From positions 558,001-622,000 of the forward strand of contig NZ_JAENXS010000001.1 in assembly GCF_016612535.1 (NCBI RefSeq): a stretch of DNA of 64,000 nucleotides, given 5' to 3'. The notes under the pieces are model-generated. The model was not told where the DNA came from. It ran no database searches and saw only the letters and a list, made by a program, of their open reading frames with translations. Shown piece by piece: positions 25,520 to 33,616 of this stretch (the stretch's first letter is position 1; each line of letters opens with the position of its first letter). This DNA comes from Bradyrhizobium diazoefficiens. GTDB lineage: Bacteria; Pseudomonadota; Alphaproteobacteria; Rhizobiales; Xanthobacteraceae. The position numbers and the translations under genes were made by a program.

Positions 25520-26560
25520 TCAGGCGGTGCCCGCTGGGCGCAGCGTGATCCGGGTCAATTCGGAGGGGCGACCGAGTCGCAGCGCGAAGCCCGGCCACAA
25601 CGCAGTGCCGTTGTTCACATAAAGCGTCATCCCGTCCACGTCGTAGCGACCCGATACGAAGCCGGCGTTGGCGCGTGCGGCCAGCCAGTCGATCCCGCGG
25701 ATCAATCCGCCGTGCGTATGTCCGGACAGTTGCAGGGCCACGCCGAGTTCGGCAGCGTGCCGCGCGTCGCTCGGCTGGTGATCGAGCAGGATGACGGGGA
25801 CGCCGTTGGGGGCGCCTTCGAGGACCGCGGCCAGGTCCCGGATAGAATGCGGTCCGCTGTGGCGCGACGCCCGGTCGGTGATCCCGGCGACAACCAGCTT
25901 GCCGCCGTTGCGATCGAGAACGATGCTGCTGTTTTCGAGCGACAGCAGTCCCAGTTCAACGAAGCGCGCCATCCATGCGCTGTGACCAAAAATGTACTCA
26001 TGATTGCCCGAGACCACGTAGACGCCGTCGGTCGCCTGCAAGTCCCGCAACGGCTCGATGTCGGCGCGCCGGGCCTCGGGCGTGCCGTCGATCAGGTCCC
26101 CTGTGATCGCGATCAGGTCGACGCCGAGCTTGTTCGATCGCGCGACGACGGCGCGCGCCCATGACGCGGGAAACAGCCGGCTGATGTGGAGATCGGTCAA
26201 TTGCAGAATGGTGTAGCCGTCGAATTGTCGCGGAAGGCCGCGGATGCCGACTTCGATGTCCTTCAGCGGCGGAATCCGCATCGCCTGCTGGACGCCGATG
26301 GCGGCTGCGACGGCAGCCAACCCCGCCAATCCGTAGCGGATACCATCGGGCGCGCTCACGATGCCGCCATGAATCAGCATTGCGACCAGAAGTCCGGCAT
26401 CGAGCAGCAGTTGCAGCAACGCCAGCAGGACGATCGCGCCGAACGCCCAGTTGAAGAGAGCGACCACCGGACGTGGAAACTCCGGAGAGAATACCGAACC
26501 CGACGAGAGCTTGCTCCACCGGTGAAACTGCAATGCGACCAGAACGAGCGCCGCCGCCAC
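25520..26560 (-). CDS. Membrane-anchored metallophosphoesterase, 5' end damaged or with lost ATG
   Basis: The catalytic motifs of calcineurin-like phosphoesterases are all present: LTDLHISRL, AITGDLIDG, VSGNHEY, GHTHGG. Ahead of them are several membrane helices. Reading from the GTG at 26560 gives 346 residues. The same frame stays open upstream for about 45 codons with family-like sequence ('LIFGLAYLLILTRFIWPLQLP') to a TAG, yet contains no ATG, GTG or TTG. The natural N-terminus therefore seems lost, possibly when the repeat pair at 26733-26889 arrived. It may still be translated from the GTG. The substrate is unknown; relatives include YkuE-like enzymes acting on UDP-lipids. Confidence 0.8.
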   Translation of the reverse strand: MAAALVLVALQFHRWSKLSSGSVFSPEFPRPVVALFNWAFGAIVLLALLQLLLDAGLLVAMLIHGGIVSAPDGIRYGLAGLAAVAAAIGVQQAMRIPPLKDIEVGIRGLPRQFDGYTILQLTDLHISRLFPASWARAVVARSNKLGVDLIAITGDLIDGTPEARRADIEPLRDLQATDGVYVVSGNHEYIFGHSAWMARFVELGLLSLENSSIVLDRNGGKLVVAGITDRASRHSGPHSIRDLAAVLEGAPNGVPVILLDHQPSDARHAAELGVALQLSGHTHGGLIRGIDWLAARANAGFVSGRYDVDGMTLYVNNGTALWPGFALRLGRPSELTRITLRPAGTA

Positions 26561-26732
26561 GATCTTGATCGAGAGCGGCAGTTGCAGCGGCCAGATAAAG
26601 CGGGTCAGGATCAGCAGATAGGCCAGGCCGAATATGAGCTGGGGAATCGGTTCGCTCCGGATTTGATCGGTGCGGCCTTGCTACACGAACTCCCGCACAA
26701 TCTCGACCGAATTAGCTTCGGCCCAGACGCCG

Positions 26733-26889
26733 GAATTGCGCTGACAGTGCAATTAATTCAGCCGCGTAATTTCCAGGAGACCTCGCAGATCGAGGAAGCG
26801 AGGGATCAAAGTCTCGGACCAAATCGATCGCGGCCGCGCGTTAATTGATCGCGACCGCGCGAATTAAGTGCACTGTCACCGTAATTATC
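26733..26889. repeat. Inverted pair of REP-like ends (transposase-associated type), no transposase between
   Basis: GAATTGCGCTGACAGTGCAA… (26733-26759) faces an inverted relative at 26861-26889 whose complement reads GATAATTACGGTGACAGTGC…. The shared core is TGACAGTGCA-TTAATTC. Between them is a direct repeat, GATCGCGGCCGCGCG / GATCGCGACCGCGCG. I associate this core with the flanks of Y1/REP-associated tyrosine transposase genes. No transposase is present, so this looks like a non-autonomous remnant. Confidence 0.6.
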
Positions 26890-26979
26890 GACAGCCGCCC
26901 GGATTTTCACTCCAGGCCCAAAGCTAATGGCTCTCGCAGACCCACCCCAGACCGAAGCAGAAGTGGCACGTCCCGGCGG

Positions 26980-27165
26980 TCACAGCGTGTCCGGCGTTCG
27001 CAGCGTGTTCGACTTGTCCTCATTGCGCAGCTCCTGCTCGGCCGCGCGCCAGAATTCGTCCTCTCGGCCTGCGGGCTTGCCGGCCTGCTCCCAGAGACGG
27101 TGGGCGCGCTCTCGGATGTCTTGCTCGGCGGGCTCGGACAATTGCATCTCCTGGTTTGAAACCAA
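26980..27165 (-). CDS. DUF2934 domain protein
   Basis: The protein has 61 residues. It contains 'IRERAHRLWEQAGKPAGREDEFWRAAEQELRNE', the DUF2934 signature (IRxRAxxxWExxGxPxGRxxEHWxxAExEL). It is cytoplasmic, highly charged and helical. Alternative starts are MVSN (27165) and MQLSE. The function is unknown; these small proteins are common in multiple copies in Rhizobiales. It stands alone between repeat remnants and an acyl-CoA dehydrogenase fragment. Confidence 0.75.
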   Translation of the reverse strand: MVSNQEMQLSEPAEQDIRERAHRLWEQAGKPAGREDEFWRAAEQELRNEDKSNTLRTPDTL

Positions 27166-27309
27166 AAGCGCGGCCCGTCGCGGGGGGCTATGGGGGCTGG
27201 GGGGCGGGGCCGCGCAGACCAGCCATCGGCGGCGAGGCTGGCCCGCGGATTCAAGCCGCGATCATGCGCAAGAGTTCCTTTTTCCCGCGTGAGCGCGGAA
27301 CCCGGCGCG

Positions 27310-27440
27310 ATCCGAGGCCTGCTCCTTGGTCAATTCGGTCTCCGGATTGGGAACGCGCATTTCCCGCGGATAGTTCTCCGCAATGAAACCGCGCACCTCG
27401 TCACGAAACGCGGCGTCCCGCTGGAAAGGTTGAGCTCCAT
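27310..27440 (-). pseudogene. Acyl-CoA dehydrogenase N-terminal remnant
   Basis: From the ATG at 27440 (MELNL) the sequence continues, after a one-base frame slip, as 'FRDEVRGFIAENYPREMR-VPNPETELTKEQ', the conserved first 40 residues of acyl-CoA dehydrogenases. Homology stops near 27310 and the rest of the gene is missing. It lies 15 bp after the SDR gene, as expected for the next gene of a degraded acyl-CoA catabolic operon. Confidence 0.7.
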
Positions 27441-27454
27441 CGCGATCGGCTCCG

Positions 27455-28192
27455 CTACCATTTCTCGCCGAAGGGGCGGATCTCCAGTTCGAAGGTCCAA
27501 GCACTTTTGGGTTGCTGATAGAGCAGCCAGTAGGATTCAGCGACCGACGATGGCGGCATGAGGAGGTCGGGATCATCCAGCGCATTCGGACCGAGAGCCT
27601 CGATCCGACGTTGGCGCACCCATTCGGTGTCGACGCCGGAATCGATAATGAGGTGCGCCACGTGAATATTCTTGGGACCCAACTCGCGTGCGGTCGCCTG
27701 GGCGACAGCTCGCAGGCCGAACTTGGCGCTGGCGAAGGCCGCATATCCGGAGCCCCCACGGAGGCTTGCTGTCGCGCCGGTGAAGAAGATATTGCCCTTG
27801 CCCCGCGGCAGCATAAGGCGAGCCGCCTCGCGGCCGGCGAGAAAGCCGGAATAGCAGGCCATTTCCCAGACTTTGCGGAAGACGCGTTCGGTCGTATCCA
27901 AAATCGGAAAGTTGACGTTGGCGCCGATGTTGAAGATACACACCTCAAGCGGTGCGTGCTTGTCGGCATCGCCAAGGAAGGAGATGATTTCCTCCTCCTT
28001 GCGCGCATCGAGCGAGCGCGCGTGAATTTCGCCGCCGGCTTCCTCGATTTCCTTCACGAGCGGCTCGAGCTTGGCGCCGTTGCGGCGCCCGGCGAACACC
28101 GTAAACCCTTCAGAGGCGAACTTCTTGGCGATTTCGCCACCGATATAGTCTCCGGCCCCGATCACGGCCACGGTCGCGTTTCTCTTTTGCAA
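27455..28192 (-). CDS. SDR family oxidoreductase
   Basis: The protein has about 245 residues and appears intact. It has the Rossmann motif AVIGAGDYIGGEIAKKFASEG at the N-terminus, 'FNIGANVNFPILDTTERVFRKVWEMACYSGFLAGREAARLML', and the catalytic region 'FFTGATASLRGGSGYAAFASAKFGLRAVAQATARELG' with Ser/Tyr/Lys replaced in part (GYAAFASAKF, atypical for YxxxK). The start is probably TTG at 28192, preceded by GGGAGAA; no nearby ATG fits. It is the only complete gene left in a row of remnants (acyl-CoA synthetase, nitronate monooxygenase, acyl-CoA dehydrogenase). Confidence 0.82.
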   Translation of the reverse strand: MQKRNATVAVIGAGDYIGGEIAKKFASEGFTVFAGRRNGAKLEPLVKEIEEAGGEIHARSLDARKEEEIISFLGDADKHAPLEVCIFNIGANVNFPILDTTERVFRKVWEMACYSGFLAGREAARLMLPRGKGNIFFTGATASLRGGSGYAAFASAKFGLRAVAQATARELGPKNIHVAHLIIDSGVDTEWVRQRRIEALGPNALDDPDLLMPPSSVAESYWLLYQQPKSAWTFELEIRPFGEKW

Positions 28193-28211
28193 GGGTGTTC
28201 TCCCGGTGAGG

Positions 28212-28492
28212 TTAGATCTGTCGCTTGCGGAATTCGAACGTCTCCGTCGGAGGAGCTTCGCCACCTTCACCGCGGAAGGACTCCACCAGCCTGTGCTTGA
28301 GTATCTTGCCGGCCGAGGTCGCCAGCAAGGCATCGAGGATGACTATTTCGGACGGACGCTTGTACGAGGTGAGTTGAGATGGGATGAAGCTCATCAGATC
28401 GTCGGGCGCCGTGCGAGACCCCGGCAGCAATTGCACAAAGGCGACGATCTCCTCGTTGCCGTCAGCGGCACGGCCGACCACGGCAACCTCGG
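28212..28492 (-). pseudogene. Acyl-CoA synthetase C-terminal remnant
   Basis: 'VGRAADGNEEIVAFVQLLPG … DLMSFIPSQLTSYKRPSEIVILDALLATSAGKILKHRL' is the C-terminal lid domain of AMP-forming acyl-CoA synthetases, including the catalytic Lys in TSAGKILK. Everything upstream, including the AMP-binding domain, is gone. It abuts the nitronate monooxygenase remnant at about 28500, so one deletion probably removed the 3' end of that gene and the 5' two-thirds of this one. Confidence 0.75.
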
Positions 28493-28504
28493 CTCAGAAC
28501 CACA

Positions 28505-28760
28505 TGGCCCACTCGGGTCGCGCGCGGCAATGAACTTAGTTCCCATATAGGCGAGATCGCATCCCAAAACCTCAGCGGCGCGTAGCGCCACCCCGTCGCT
28601 TATGCCTCCAGCAAGCACAATCGGTCCGTCGAAGATTTCTCGGACGGCACGTGCGTAGGCAAATGGATTGAGCTATCCCGTCTGACCGCCAGCGCCGGCA
28701 GTGAGCAGGATCAATCCGTCTACTCCGACAATCACCATCTCGACGCCATAGCGGAGGATT
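28505..28760 (-). pseudogene. Nitronate monooxygenase remnant with an in-frame stop
   Basis: The frame reads 'VDGLILLTAGAGGQTG-stop-LNPFAYARAVREIFDG', then 'PIVLAGGISDGVALRAAEVL' and 'GCDLAYMGTKFIAARD', the FMN/phosphate-binding half of 2-nitropropane dioxygenase-type enzymes. The stop is TAG (28673-28675), probably from TGG (Trp) before LNPF. Both gene ends are missing. Confidence 0.75.
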
Positions 28761-28870
28761 GGTCCTTACGGCCATTGCTGAGACGTTCGCGCGCCTGTAT
28801 CGTTGGTACATTCCCTCGTGCGCAACAGCCATCAGGCAAGTCGAGGAATTTCAGGGATTTATCCGGAGTG

Positions 28871-28947
28871 TGGTAGCGGGAGAGGGACTCGAACCCCCGA
28901 CCCCAGGATTATGATTCCCGTGCTCTAACCAGCTGAGCTACCCCGCC
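28871..28947 (-). tRNA. tRNA-Met (anticodon CAT), elongator type
   Basis: This 77-base cloverleaf is read on the minus strand from 28947: acceptor GGCGGGG/TCCCGCT (with G-U pairs), D-arm GCTC…GAGC, anticodon stem CGGGA/TCCTG around loop ATCATAA (CAT), T-arm with TTCGAGT, discriminator A and encoded CCA (28871-28873). The first pair is G-T rather than the unpaired C-A of initiator tRNA. It could be the elongator or a tRNA-Ile2 substrate of TilS. Its 3' end faces the decayed region. Confidence 0.93.
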
Positions 28948-29123
28948 ACAGCGTCGCGAGGGCCGAAACAGGCCGATCTCGCGAACGCGCGGCATATAAG
29001 GAAGAGGGCGGCGGGCTGTCAATCCGCGTTTACTCAAACCAACGCGCAAGAAGGCCGTCGCGGGCTGATTTGGCAACAGAATCTGCGATTTTTCGACGCC
29101 AGACTCCTGGAGAGTCCCCCTCA

Positions 29124-29174
29124 CCGGAATCCGCGCTTTTGCGCGGATTCCGGCCTCTCCCCGGCGGGGAGAGG
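29124..29174. repeat. Composite palindromic repeat (CCGGAATCCGCGC + CCTCTCCCC hairpins)
   Basis: Two adjacent perfect hairpins: CCGGAATCCGCGC-TTTT-GCGCGGATTCCGG (29124-29153) and CCTCTCCCC-GGC-GGGGAGAGG (29154-29174). The second module recurs at 30265-30395. The rest of 28948-29200 shows no gene. Confidence 0.75.
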
Positions 29175-29200
29175 CGAAGGACGGGAGAGGCGAAGGTCTG

Positions 29201-29563
29201 CTATTTCGGCCGAACCGTCGGGTCGCCGCCGGGGCTGCCGGGGGGCGGGATGACCGGCATGGTGCCGCCCGTGCTGGGCGCGGGGGCATGCATCTCGGGG
29301 TCGACGCCGGCGGGCGGGCAGAGCACGCCGTCGGATTTGGCCAGTTTGTCGCCGAGCGGTTCCCGGGATTGGCCGGTGGTGGTGCCGTCCGGTGCGGTGG
29401 CGCGGTTCGGGCGGTCCTGTGGCGTGCAGTCCGCCGTGTGTTGCGGGGATGGCGGCGCGGTCGCTTGCGGCGGCGTCGCAGGTAGCGGCGGGGCCTGCGC
29501 GATCGCGGCGCCTGAGGCGGCGATGACGAGGCTAGCCAAGATGATGTTTGATGTCGTGCGCAT
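29201..29563 (-). CDS. Small secreted proline-rich hypothetical protein
   Basis: The protein has 120 residues. A Sec signal (MRTTSNIILASLVIAASGAAIAQ-APP) is followed by a low-complexity Pro/Ala/Thr-rich mature part ending 'VIPPPGSPGGDPTVRPK', with two widely spaced Cys (…TADCTPQDRPN… and …GVLCPPAG…) that could form a disulfide in the periplasm. No domain is recognised. It is co-directional with pmtA (about 45 bp downstream of pmtA). Confidence 0.65.
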   Translation of the reverse strand: MRTTSNIILASLVIAASGAAIAQAPPLPATPPQATAPPSPQHTADCTPQDRPNRATAPDGTTTGQSREPLGDKLAKSDGVLCPPAGVDPEMHAPAPSTGGTMPVIPPPGSPGGDPTVRPK

Positions 29564-29607
29564 GGAATGGAAACGCGAAGGGCTCGCCCTGCGTTCCCGT
29601 TACGCGA

Positions 29608-30246
29608 TCACGATTTGTGGTAGCGGATCAGCGAGAAATGGCCCATCGGCGGCATGGGGCGGCGCTCGGCGAGGGTGATGCCGCCGTGCTTGGCGGCCCA
29701 GTCGACCAGGCGCTGCCACGGGAATTCCGGGCGCCAGCCGAGGCGGCGGGCGAACGGCGCGAAGGCGAGCTCGGAGAGTTTGCGAAGACCCTTTTCCGCG
29801 CCGATGTGGTTGACGAGAATCAGCTCGCCGCCGGGCTTGAGCACGCGCACGAACTCGTCGAGCGTGCCTTCGGGATCGGGCACCGCCGTGATGACATATT
29901 GCGCGACCACCGCATCGAAGGCGCTGTCGGGAAAGGCGAGGTTCTTGGCGTCCATCACCGAGAGCACTTCGACATTGGAGAGTCGCAAGCTCCGCACGCG
30001 CGCTTGCGCCTTGCGCAGCATCGGCTCGGAGATGTCGACGCCGCAGATTTTCGTGGTGCGCGAATAGTCCGACAGTGACAGCCCGGTGCCGACGCCGACG
30101 TCGAGGATGCGGCCGCCGATGCGGTCGGCCTCCGCGATGGTCGACTGCCGTCCGGCGTCGAACACCTTGCCGAACACGAGATCATAGACCGGCGCCCAGC
30201 GGCCATAGGCTTTCTCGACCCCGGCCCGCGAGATGTCTGCTGCCAT
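29608..30246 (-). CDS. pmtA: SAM-dependent methyltransferase, PmtA-type phosphatidylethanolamine N-methyltransferase
   Basis: The protein has 212 residues. Class I methyltransferase motifs are ILDVGVGTGLSLSDY (motif I, SAM binding), 'ICGVDISEPMLRKAQ', 'FDAVVAQYVITAVPDPEGTLDEF' and 'LKPGGELILVNHIGAE'. The N-terminal 'AYGRWAPVYDLVFGKVFDAGR' and overall length match Rhodobacter/Rhizobium PmtA, which converts phosphatidylethanolamine stepwise to phosphatidylcholine at the inner membrane. The assignment is by remembered similarity; a generic UbiE-like methyltransferase is the alternative. Confidence 0.8.
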   Translation of the reverse strand: MAADISRAGVEKAYGRWAPVYDLVFGKVFDAGRQSTIAEADRIGGRILDVGVGTGLSLSDYSRTTKICGVDISEPMLRKAQARVRSLRLSNVEVLSVMDAKNLAFPDSAFDAVVAQYVITAVPDPEGTLDEFVRVLKPGGELILVNHIGAEKGLRKLSELAFAPFARRLGWRPEFPWQRLVDWAAKHGGITLAERRPMPPMGHFSLIRYHKS

Positions 30247-30264
30247 GCCCCCTGCCCTTACTTC

Positions 30265-30395
30265 ACCTCTCCCGTAGGGAGAGGTCGGATTGCATCGAAA
30301 GATGCAATCCGGGTGAGGGGTTGCGGTCTCAAAAACAGCTGCGGCCCCTCACCCGGATTGCTTCGCAATCCGACCTCTCCCCGTCGGGGAGAGGT
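30265..30395. repeat. Large composite palindromic repeat between pmtA and mnmA
   Basis: The element is nested: ACCTCTCCC-GTA-GGGAGAGGT, then CGGATTGCATC-GAAA-GATGCAATCCG and GGTGAGGGG, mirrored by CCCCTCACC, CGGATTGC-TTC-GCAATCCG and CCTCTCCCC-GTC-GGGGAGAGG. The whole 131 bp can fold as one branched structure. Confidence 0.8.
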
Positions 30396-30434
30396 AGACC
30401 CAGCCCAACCAGTTGCGCTAAATTTCGTCATCCC

Positions 30435-31616
30435 TCAACCGCGGACCGCTTCCACCAGCGGCCTTGCCGTGTGGCCTGCGACCTTCGCCGCGGCGCTCTG
30501 GATAAAACCGCCGCCGAGCACGCGCGCTTGCCCCGAGGGCGCGTCGTAGAACACGCAGGCTTGGCCCGGCGAGACGCCCTCTTCGCCGGCGACGAGCTCG
30601 ACCTCGTACTGGCCGTCGGCACCGCGCAGCCATGCCGGCTGGGGAGCCCGGGTCGAGCGCACGCGGACGAACAGCTCGAGGCCAGAACCAATCGCACGGT
30701 CGATGTCGCCGTCGCCGATCCAGTTGACGTCGCGCAAGCTGATGCGGTGCATCTTCAGCGCCTCGCGCGGGCCGACCATGACGCGGCGATTGGTGGCGTC
30801 CAGCCGCACCACGAACAGCGGTGCGGCGGCCGCGATGCCGAGGCCGCGGCGCTGGCCGATGGTGAAATTGGCGATGCCGTTGTGGCGGCCGAGCACGCGG
30901 CCGTCGAGATCGACGATGTCGCCGGGGTCCATCGCGTTGGGACGGAGCCGGGTGATGATGTCGGTGTAGCGGCCGGTCGGCACGAAGCAGATGTCCTGGC
31001 TGTCGTGCTTGTCGGCAACGGAGAGACCGAAACGGCGCGCGAGCTCGCGCGTTTCGGGCTTGGTCATGTCGCCGAGCGGGAAGCGCAGGAAATCGAGCTG
31101 GGCCTGCGTGGTCGCGAACAGGAAATAGCTCTGGTCGCGGTCGCTGTCGGCCGCGCAGACCAGCGCGCGCGAGCCGTCGTCGCGGCGGCGCGAAGCAACG
31201 TAATGGCCGGTGGCGAGCGCTTGCGCGCCGAGCTCGCGCGCGGTCTTCAGGAGATCGCGGAATTTGACTGAGCGGTTGCACTCGATGCACGGCACCGGCG
31301 TCTCGCCGAGAGCATAAGAGTCCGCAAAGTTGTCGATGACGGACTCGCGAAAGCGGTCCTCGTAGTCGAGCACGTAATGGGGGATGCCGAGCTTGGCGGC
31401 GACGTCGCGGGCGTCGTGGATGTCCTGACCGGCGCAGCAGGCGCCCTTGCGGTGGGTCGCCGCACCATGGTCGTAGAGCTGCAGCGTGATGCCGACGACG
31501 TCGTAGCCTTCCGCCTTCAACAGCGCAGCCGTCGTCGAGGAATCGACGCCGCCCGACATGGCAACGACGACCCTGGTATCCTCAGGACGGCCTTCGAGAT
31601 CCAGACTGTTGAGCAT
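30435..31616 (-). CDS. mnmA: tRNA-specific 2-thiouridylase MnmA
   Basis: The protein has 393 residues. It activates U34 of Lys/Glu/Gln tRNAs with ATP and adds sulfur to make s2U. The PP-loop is [18 protein letters not shown] near residue 16, the catalytic cysteine pair lies in '[12 protein letters not shown]' and '[12 protein letters not shown]', and the C-terminal beta domain has '[12 protein letters not shown]'. The ATG at 31616 (MLNSLDLEG) is the natural start; a long upstream in-frame extension is not family-like. It diverges from fliK. Confidence 0.96.
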   Translation of the reverse strand: MLNSLDLEGRPEDTRVVVAMSGGVDSSTTAALLKAEGYDVVGITLQLYDHGAATHRKGACCAGQDIHDARDVAAKLGIPHYVLDYEDRFRESVIDNFADSYALGETPVPCIECNRSVKFRDLLKTARELGAQALATGHYVASRRRDDGSRALVCAADSDRDQSYFLFATTQAQLDFLRFPLGDMTKPETRELARRFGLSVADKHDSQDICFVPTGRYTDIITRLRPNAMDPGDIVDLDGRVLGRHNGIANFTIGQRRGLGIAAAAPLFVVRLDATNRRVMVGPREALKMHRISLRDVNWIGDGDIDRAIGSGLELFVRVRSTRAPQPAWLRGADGQYEVELVAGEEGVSPGQACVFYDAPSGQARVLGGGFIQSAAAKVAGHTARPLVEAVRG

Positions 31617-31956
31617 GGGTTTTACGAGTTGGCGGCGGCGTTCGGCGATTTTCTGTGCCTTGGCCGGGACATCGGCGTCCCCGGGAACTGAGAGGTTCTC
31701 GAAGGGCACGGCTTGCCCGGTCGAAAGCGGCTGAGAGCACCCTTTAATATAGGTGGCATTCCGGTGAAGCAATCGCGCGAGCCTCGAGCTTGGGGCAATT
31801 CTTGCCGGGGCGGCAGAAATGGCGGGGCTGGCGGGGGCTGACGGCGCCAGCCTCGATTTATCAAGCTGCTGATTTTGCTGGATAAAATCTCACATTCGAG
31901 GGTTGGCCCGCTCCTTGCTGACCTTCTGGTCCTAAGATGGTTTCAAGGGGTCGCCT
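31617..31956. other. Intergenic region between mnmA and fliK
   Basis: These 340 bases lie between the divergent starts of mnmA and fliK. Apart from the sigma-54 promoter at 31904-31919 I see no gene, RNA or repeat. Short open frames here are shadows without ribosome sites. Confidence 0.6.
31904..31919 (+). promoter_or_regulatory. Sigma-54 promoter for fliK-flgD
   Basis: TGGCCCGCTCCTTGCT has the invariant GG (-24) and GC (-12) separated by exactly 10 bases and matches the TGGCAC-N5-TTGCT consensus well. The fliK GTG is 38 bases past it. The sigma-54 activator FlbD is encoded at 38941, as expected for late flagellar genes. Confidence 0.75.
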
Positions 31957-33603
31957 GTGGTTGGTGTCACGTCAGACGTAGCGGCAAGCGCGCAGGTCTC
32001 CAGCGCGCAGCAAAAGCCTGCTCGATCGCAGAGCACCAAGGACACCACCCCCGGCGATTCCTTCGGGTCGCTGGTCGACAGCAACACCCAGGCCATCAGC
32101 AACAACGCGTCGTCCTCGTCGCAGGACAATGCGCCGCGGCGGACTGATTCTTCGTCGTCTTCGTCGTCCTCCTCGTCCGACCGGAGCACGCGCGACTCGT
32201 CCGCGCGCGACCCCTCCTCGCAGGGCCAGGCGAGCGACAGCACCGATTCCTCGTCGCAGGCCGCCAGCGACACGTCGACCGATCCGGCGAAGGCAACGGC
32301 CAAGACCAAGGACAAGTCCGACGCGTCCACCACCACGGCGGGCGACAAGTCCCAAGATTCCAAAGCTTCGAAAGACACCAAGGACGCGAAGGGTGACAAG
32401 ACCGACGGCCTCGCCGCCGCGGTCGACGCCTCGGCAGCCCCGCAGACGCAAACCGCCCTGCCCGATCCGAACGCGATCGCAATTGCCACGCCCGTCGTTC
32501 CCGTCGATCCAAATGCGGCCGCGAACCAGGCCGCCAGCACCGCTAGCTCGCCGCTGACGATCGCCGCGGCCGGCATCGCCGCCAGTGCCTCGACCGCGGC
32601 GCAGATCGCCGGCACCAAGCTAGATGCCACCGGCAAGACCGCCAAGACGGACGGCAAGACCGGCGATGCCAAGACCACCGATGCGAAGGCCGCGCTTGGC
32701 GATGCGGCGACCACGACGACGGATGCGACCGCAACCGATGCGACGGCGAACGCCGCGCAGCTCACGGCGGTCGACCAGGGTACGCCCAAAACCTCGTTCA
32801 AGGCCGCAGCAACCGCGCAAGGACAGGCCGACGTCTCCAATATCGGCCAGGACCCGGGCAAGACCGCGGCGTCAGCCGCTCCGCAAAATCCCGCGACGAC
32901 TGCGGCCACCAACGCCGCCGCACATCCGCAAGCCGCAAAGCCGCAGGCTGACGCAACTGCTGCCGACGCCAAGGCCGATGCTGCCAATCGCACGGCTGAT
33001 GCGACGCCGGCCGCGCCGACCCCGCACGCGCATGCCGATACGCAGGCCGCCGCTAGCGCGACGACCGACGCCAGCGCGCAGGCGGCCTCCGCCGTACAAG
33101 CGCCGCTAACCACGACCACGTCGACGGCCACCGCCTCCACTGCCACCCTCACCGCGACTGCGGCGAATTCGAACGCTGTGCCGATCAGCGGCATTCCGGT
33201 CGAGATCGCGGCCGCCGCGCGGTCCGGCAAGACCCGCTTCGACATCAGCCTCGATCCGGTCGATCTCGGCCGCATCGACGTCCGCATCAATGTCGACCGC
33301 AACGGCCAGGTCACCTCGCATCTCACCGTCGAGAAGCCGGAGACGCTGCAGATGCTGCGGCAGGATGCGCCGCAATTGCAGCGCGCGCTCGACGATGCCG
33401 GCCTCAAGACCGGCAGCAACGGCCTGTCGTTCAGCCTGCGCGACCAGAATTCGTCGGGACAGAACTCCGGCCAGAACAACGACAACGGCGGCAATTCCCG
33501 CCGCCTGATCATCAGCGAAGACGATACTGCCGCTGCCGCGCCCGTCAGCCGCAGCTATGGCCGCATGCTCGGATCGAGCAGCGGCGTCGACATCAGAGTG
33601 TGA
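31957..33603 (+). CDS. fliK: Flagellar hook-length control protein FliK
   Basis: The protein has 548 residues. A long low-complexity Ala/Thr/Asp/Lys-rich region (residues 1-400) forms the extended secreted ruler. It is followed by the conserved C-terminal Flg_hook domain 'TRFDISLDPVDLGRIDVRINVDRNGQVTSHLTVEKPETLQMLRQDA … SNGLSFSLRDQNS', which switches the export gate to filament substrates. The start is GTG at 31957 with AGGGGTC upstream. It lies 13 bp before flgD, the usual rhizobial pairing, and is driven by the sigma-54 promoter at 31904. Confidence 0.92.
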   Translation: MVGVTSDVAASAQVSSAQQKPARSQSTKDTTPGDSFGSLVDSNTQAISNNASSSSQDNAPRRTDSSSSSSSSSSDRSTRDSSARDPSSQGQASDSTDSSSQAASDTSTDPAKATAKTKDKSDASTTTAGDKSQDSKASKDTKDAKGDKTDGLAAAVDASAAPQTQTALPDPNAIAIATPVVPVDPNAAANQAASTASSPLTIAAAGIAASASTAAQIAGTKLDATGKTAKTDGKTGDAKTTDAKAALGDAATTTTDATATDATANAAQLTAVDQGTPKTSFKAAATAQGQADVSNIGQDPGKTAASAAPQNPATTAATNAAAHPQAAKPQADATAADAKADAANRTADATPAAPTPHAHADTQAAASATTDASAQAASAVQAPLTTTTSTATASTATLTATAANSNAVPISGIPVEIAAAARSGKTRFDISLDPVDLGRIDVRINVDRNGQVTSHLTVEKPETLQMLRQDAPQLQRALDDAGLKTGSNGLSFSLRDQNSSGQNSGQNNDNGGNSRRLIISEDDTAAAAPVSRSYGRMLGSSSGVDIRV

Positions 33604-33616
33604 GGAGTATTCGCTT

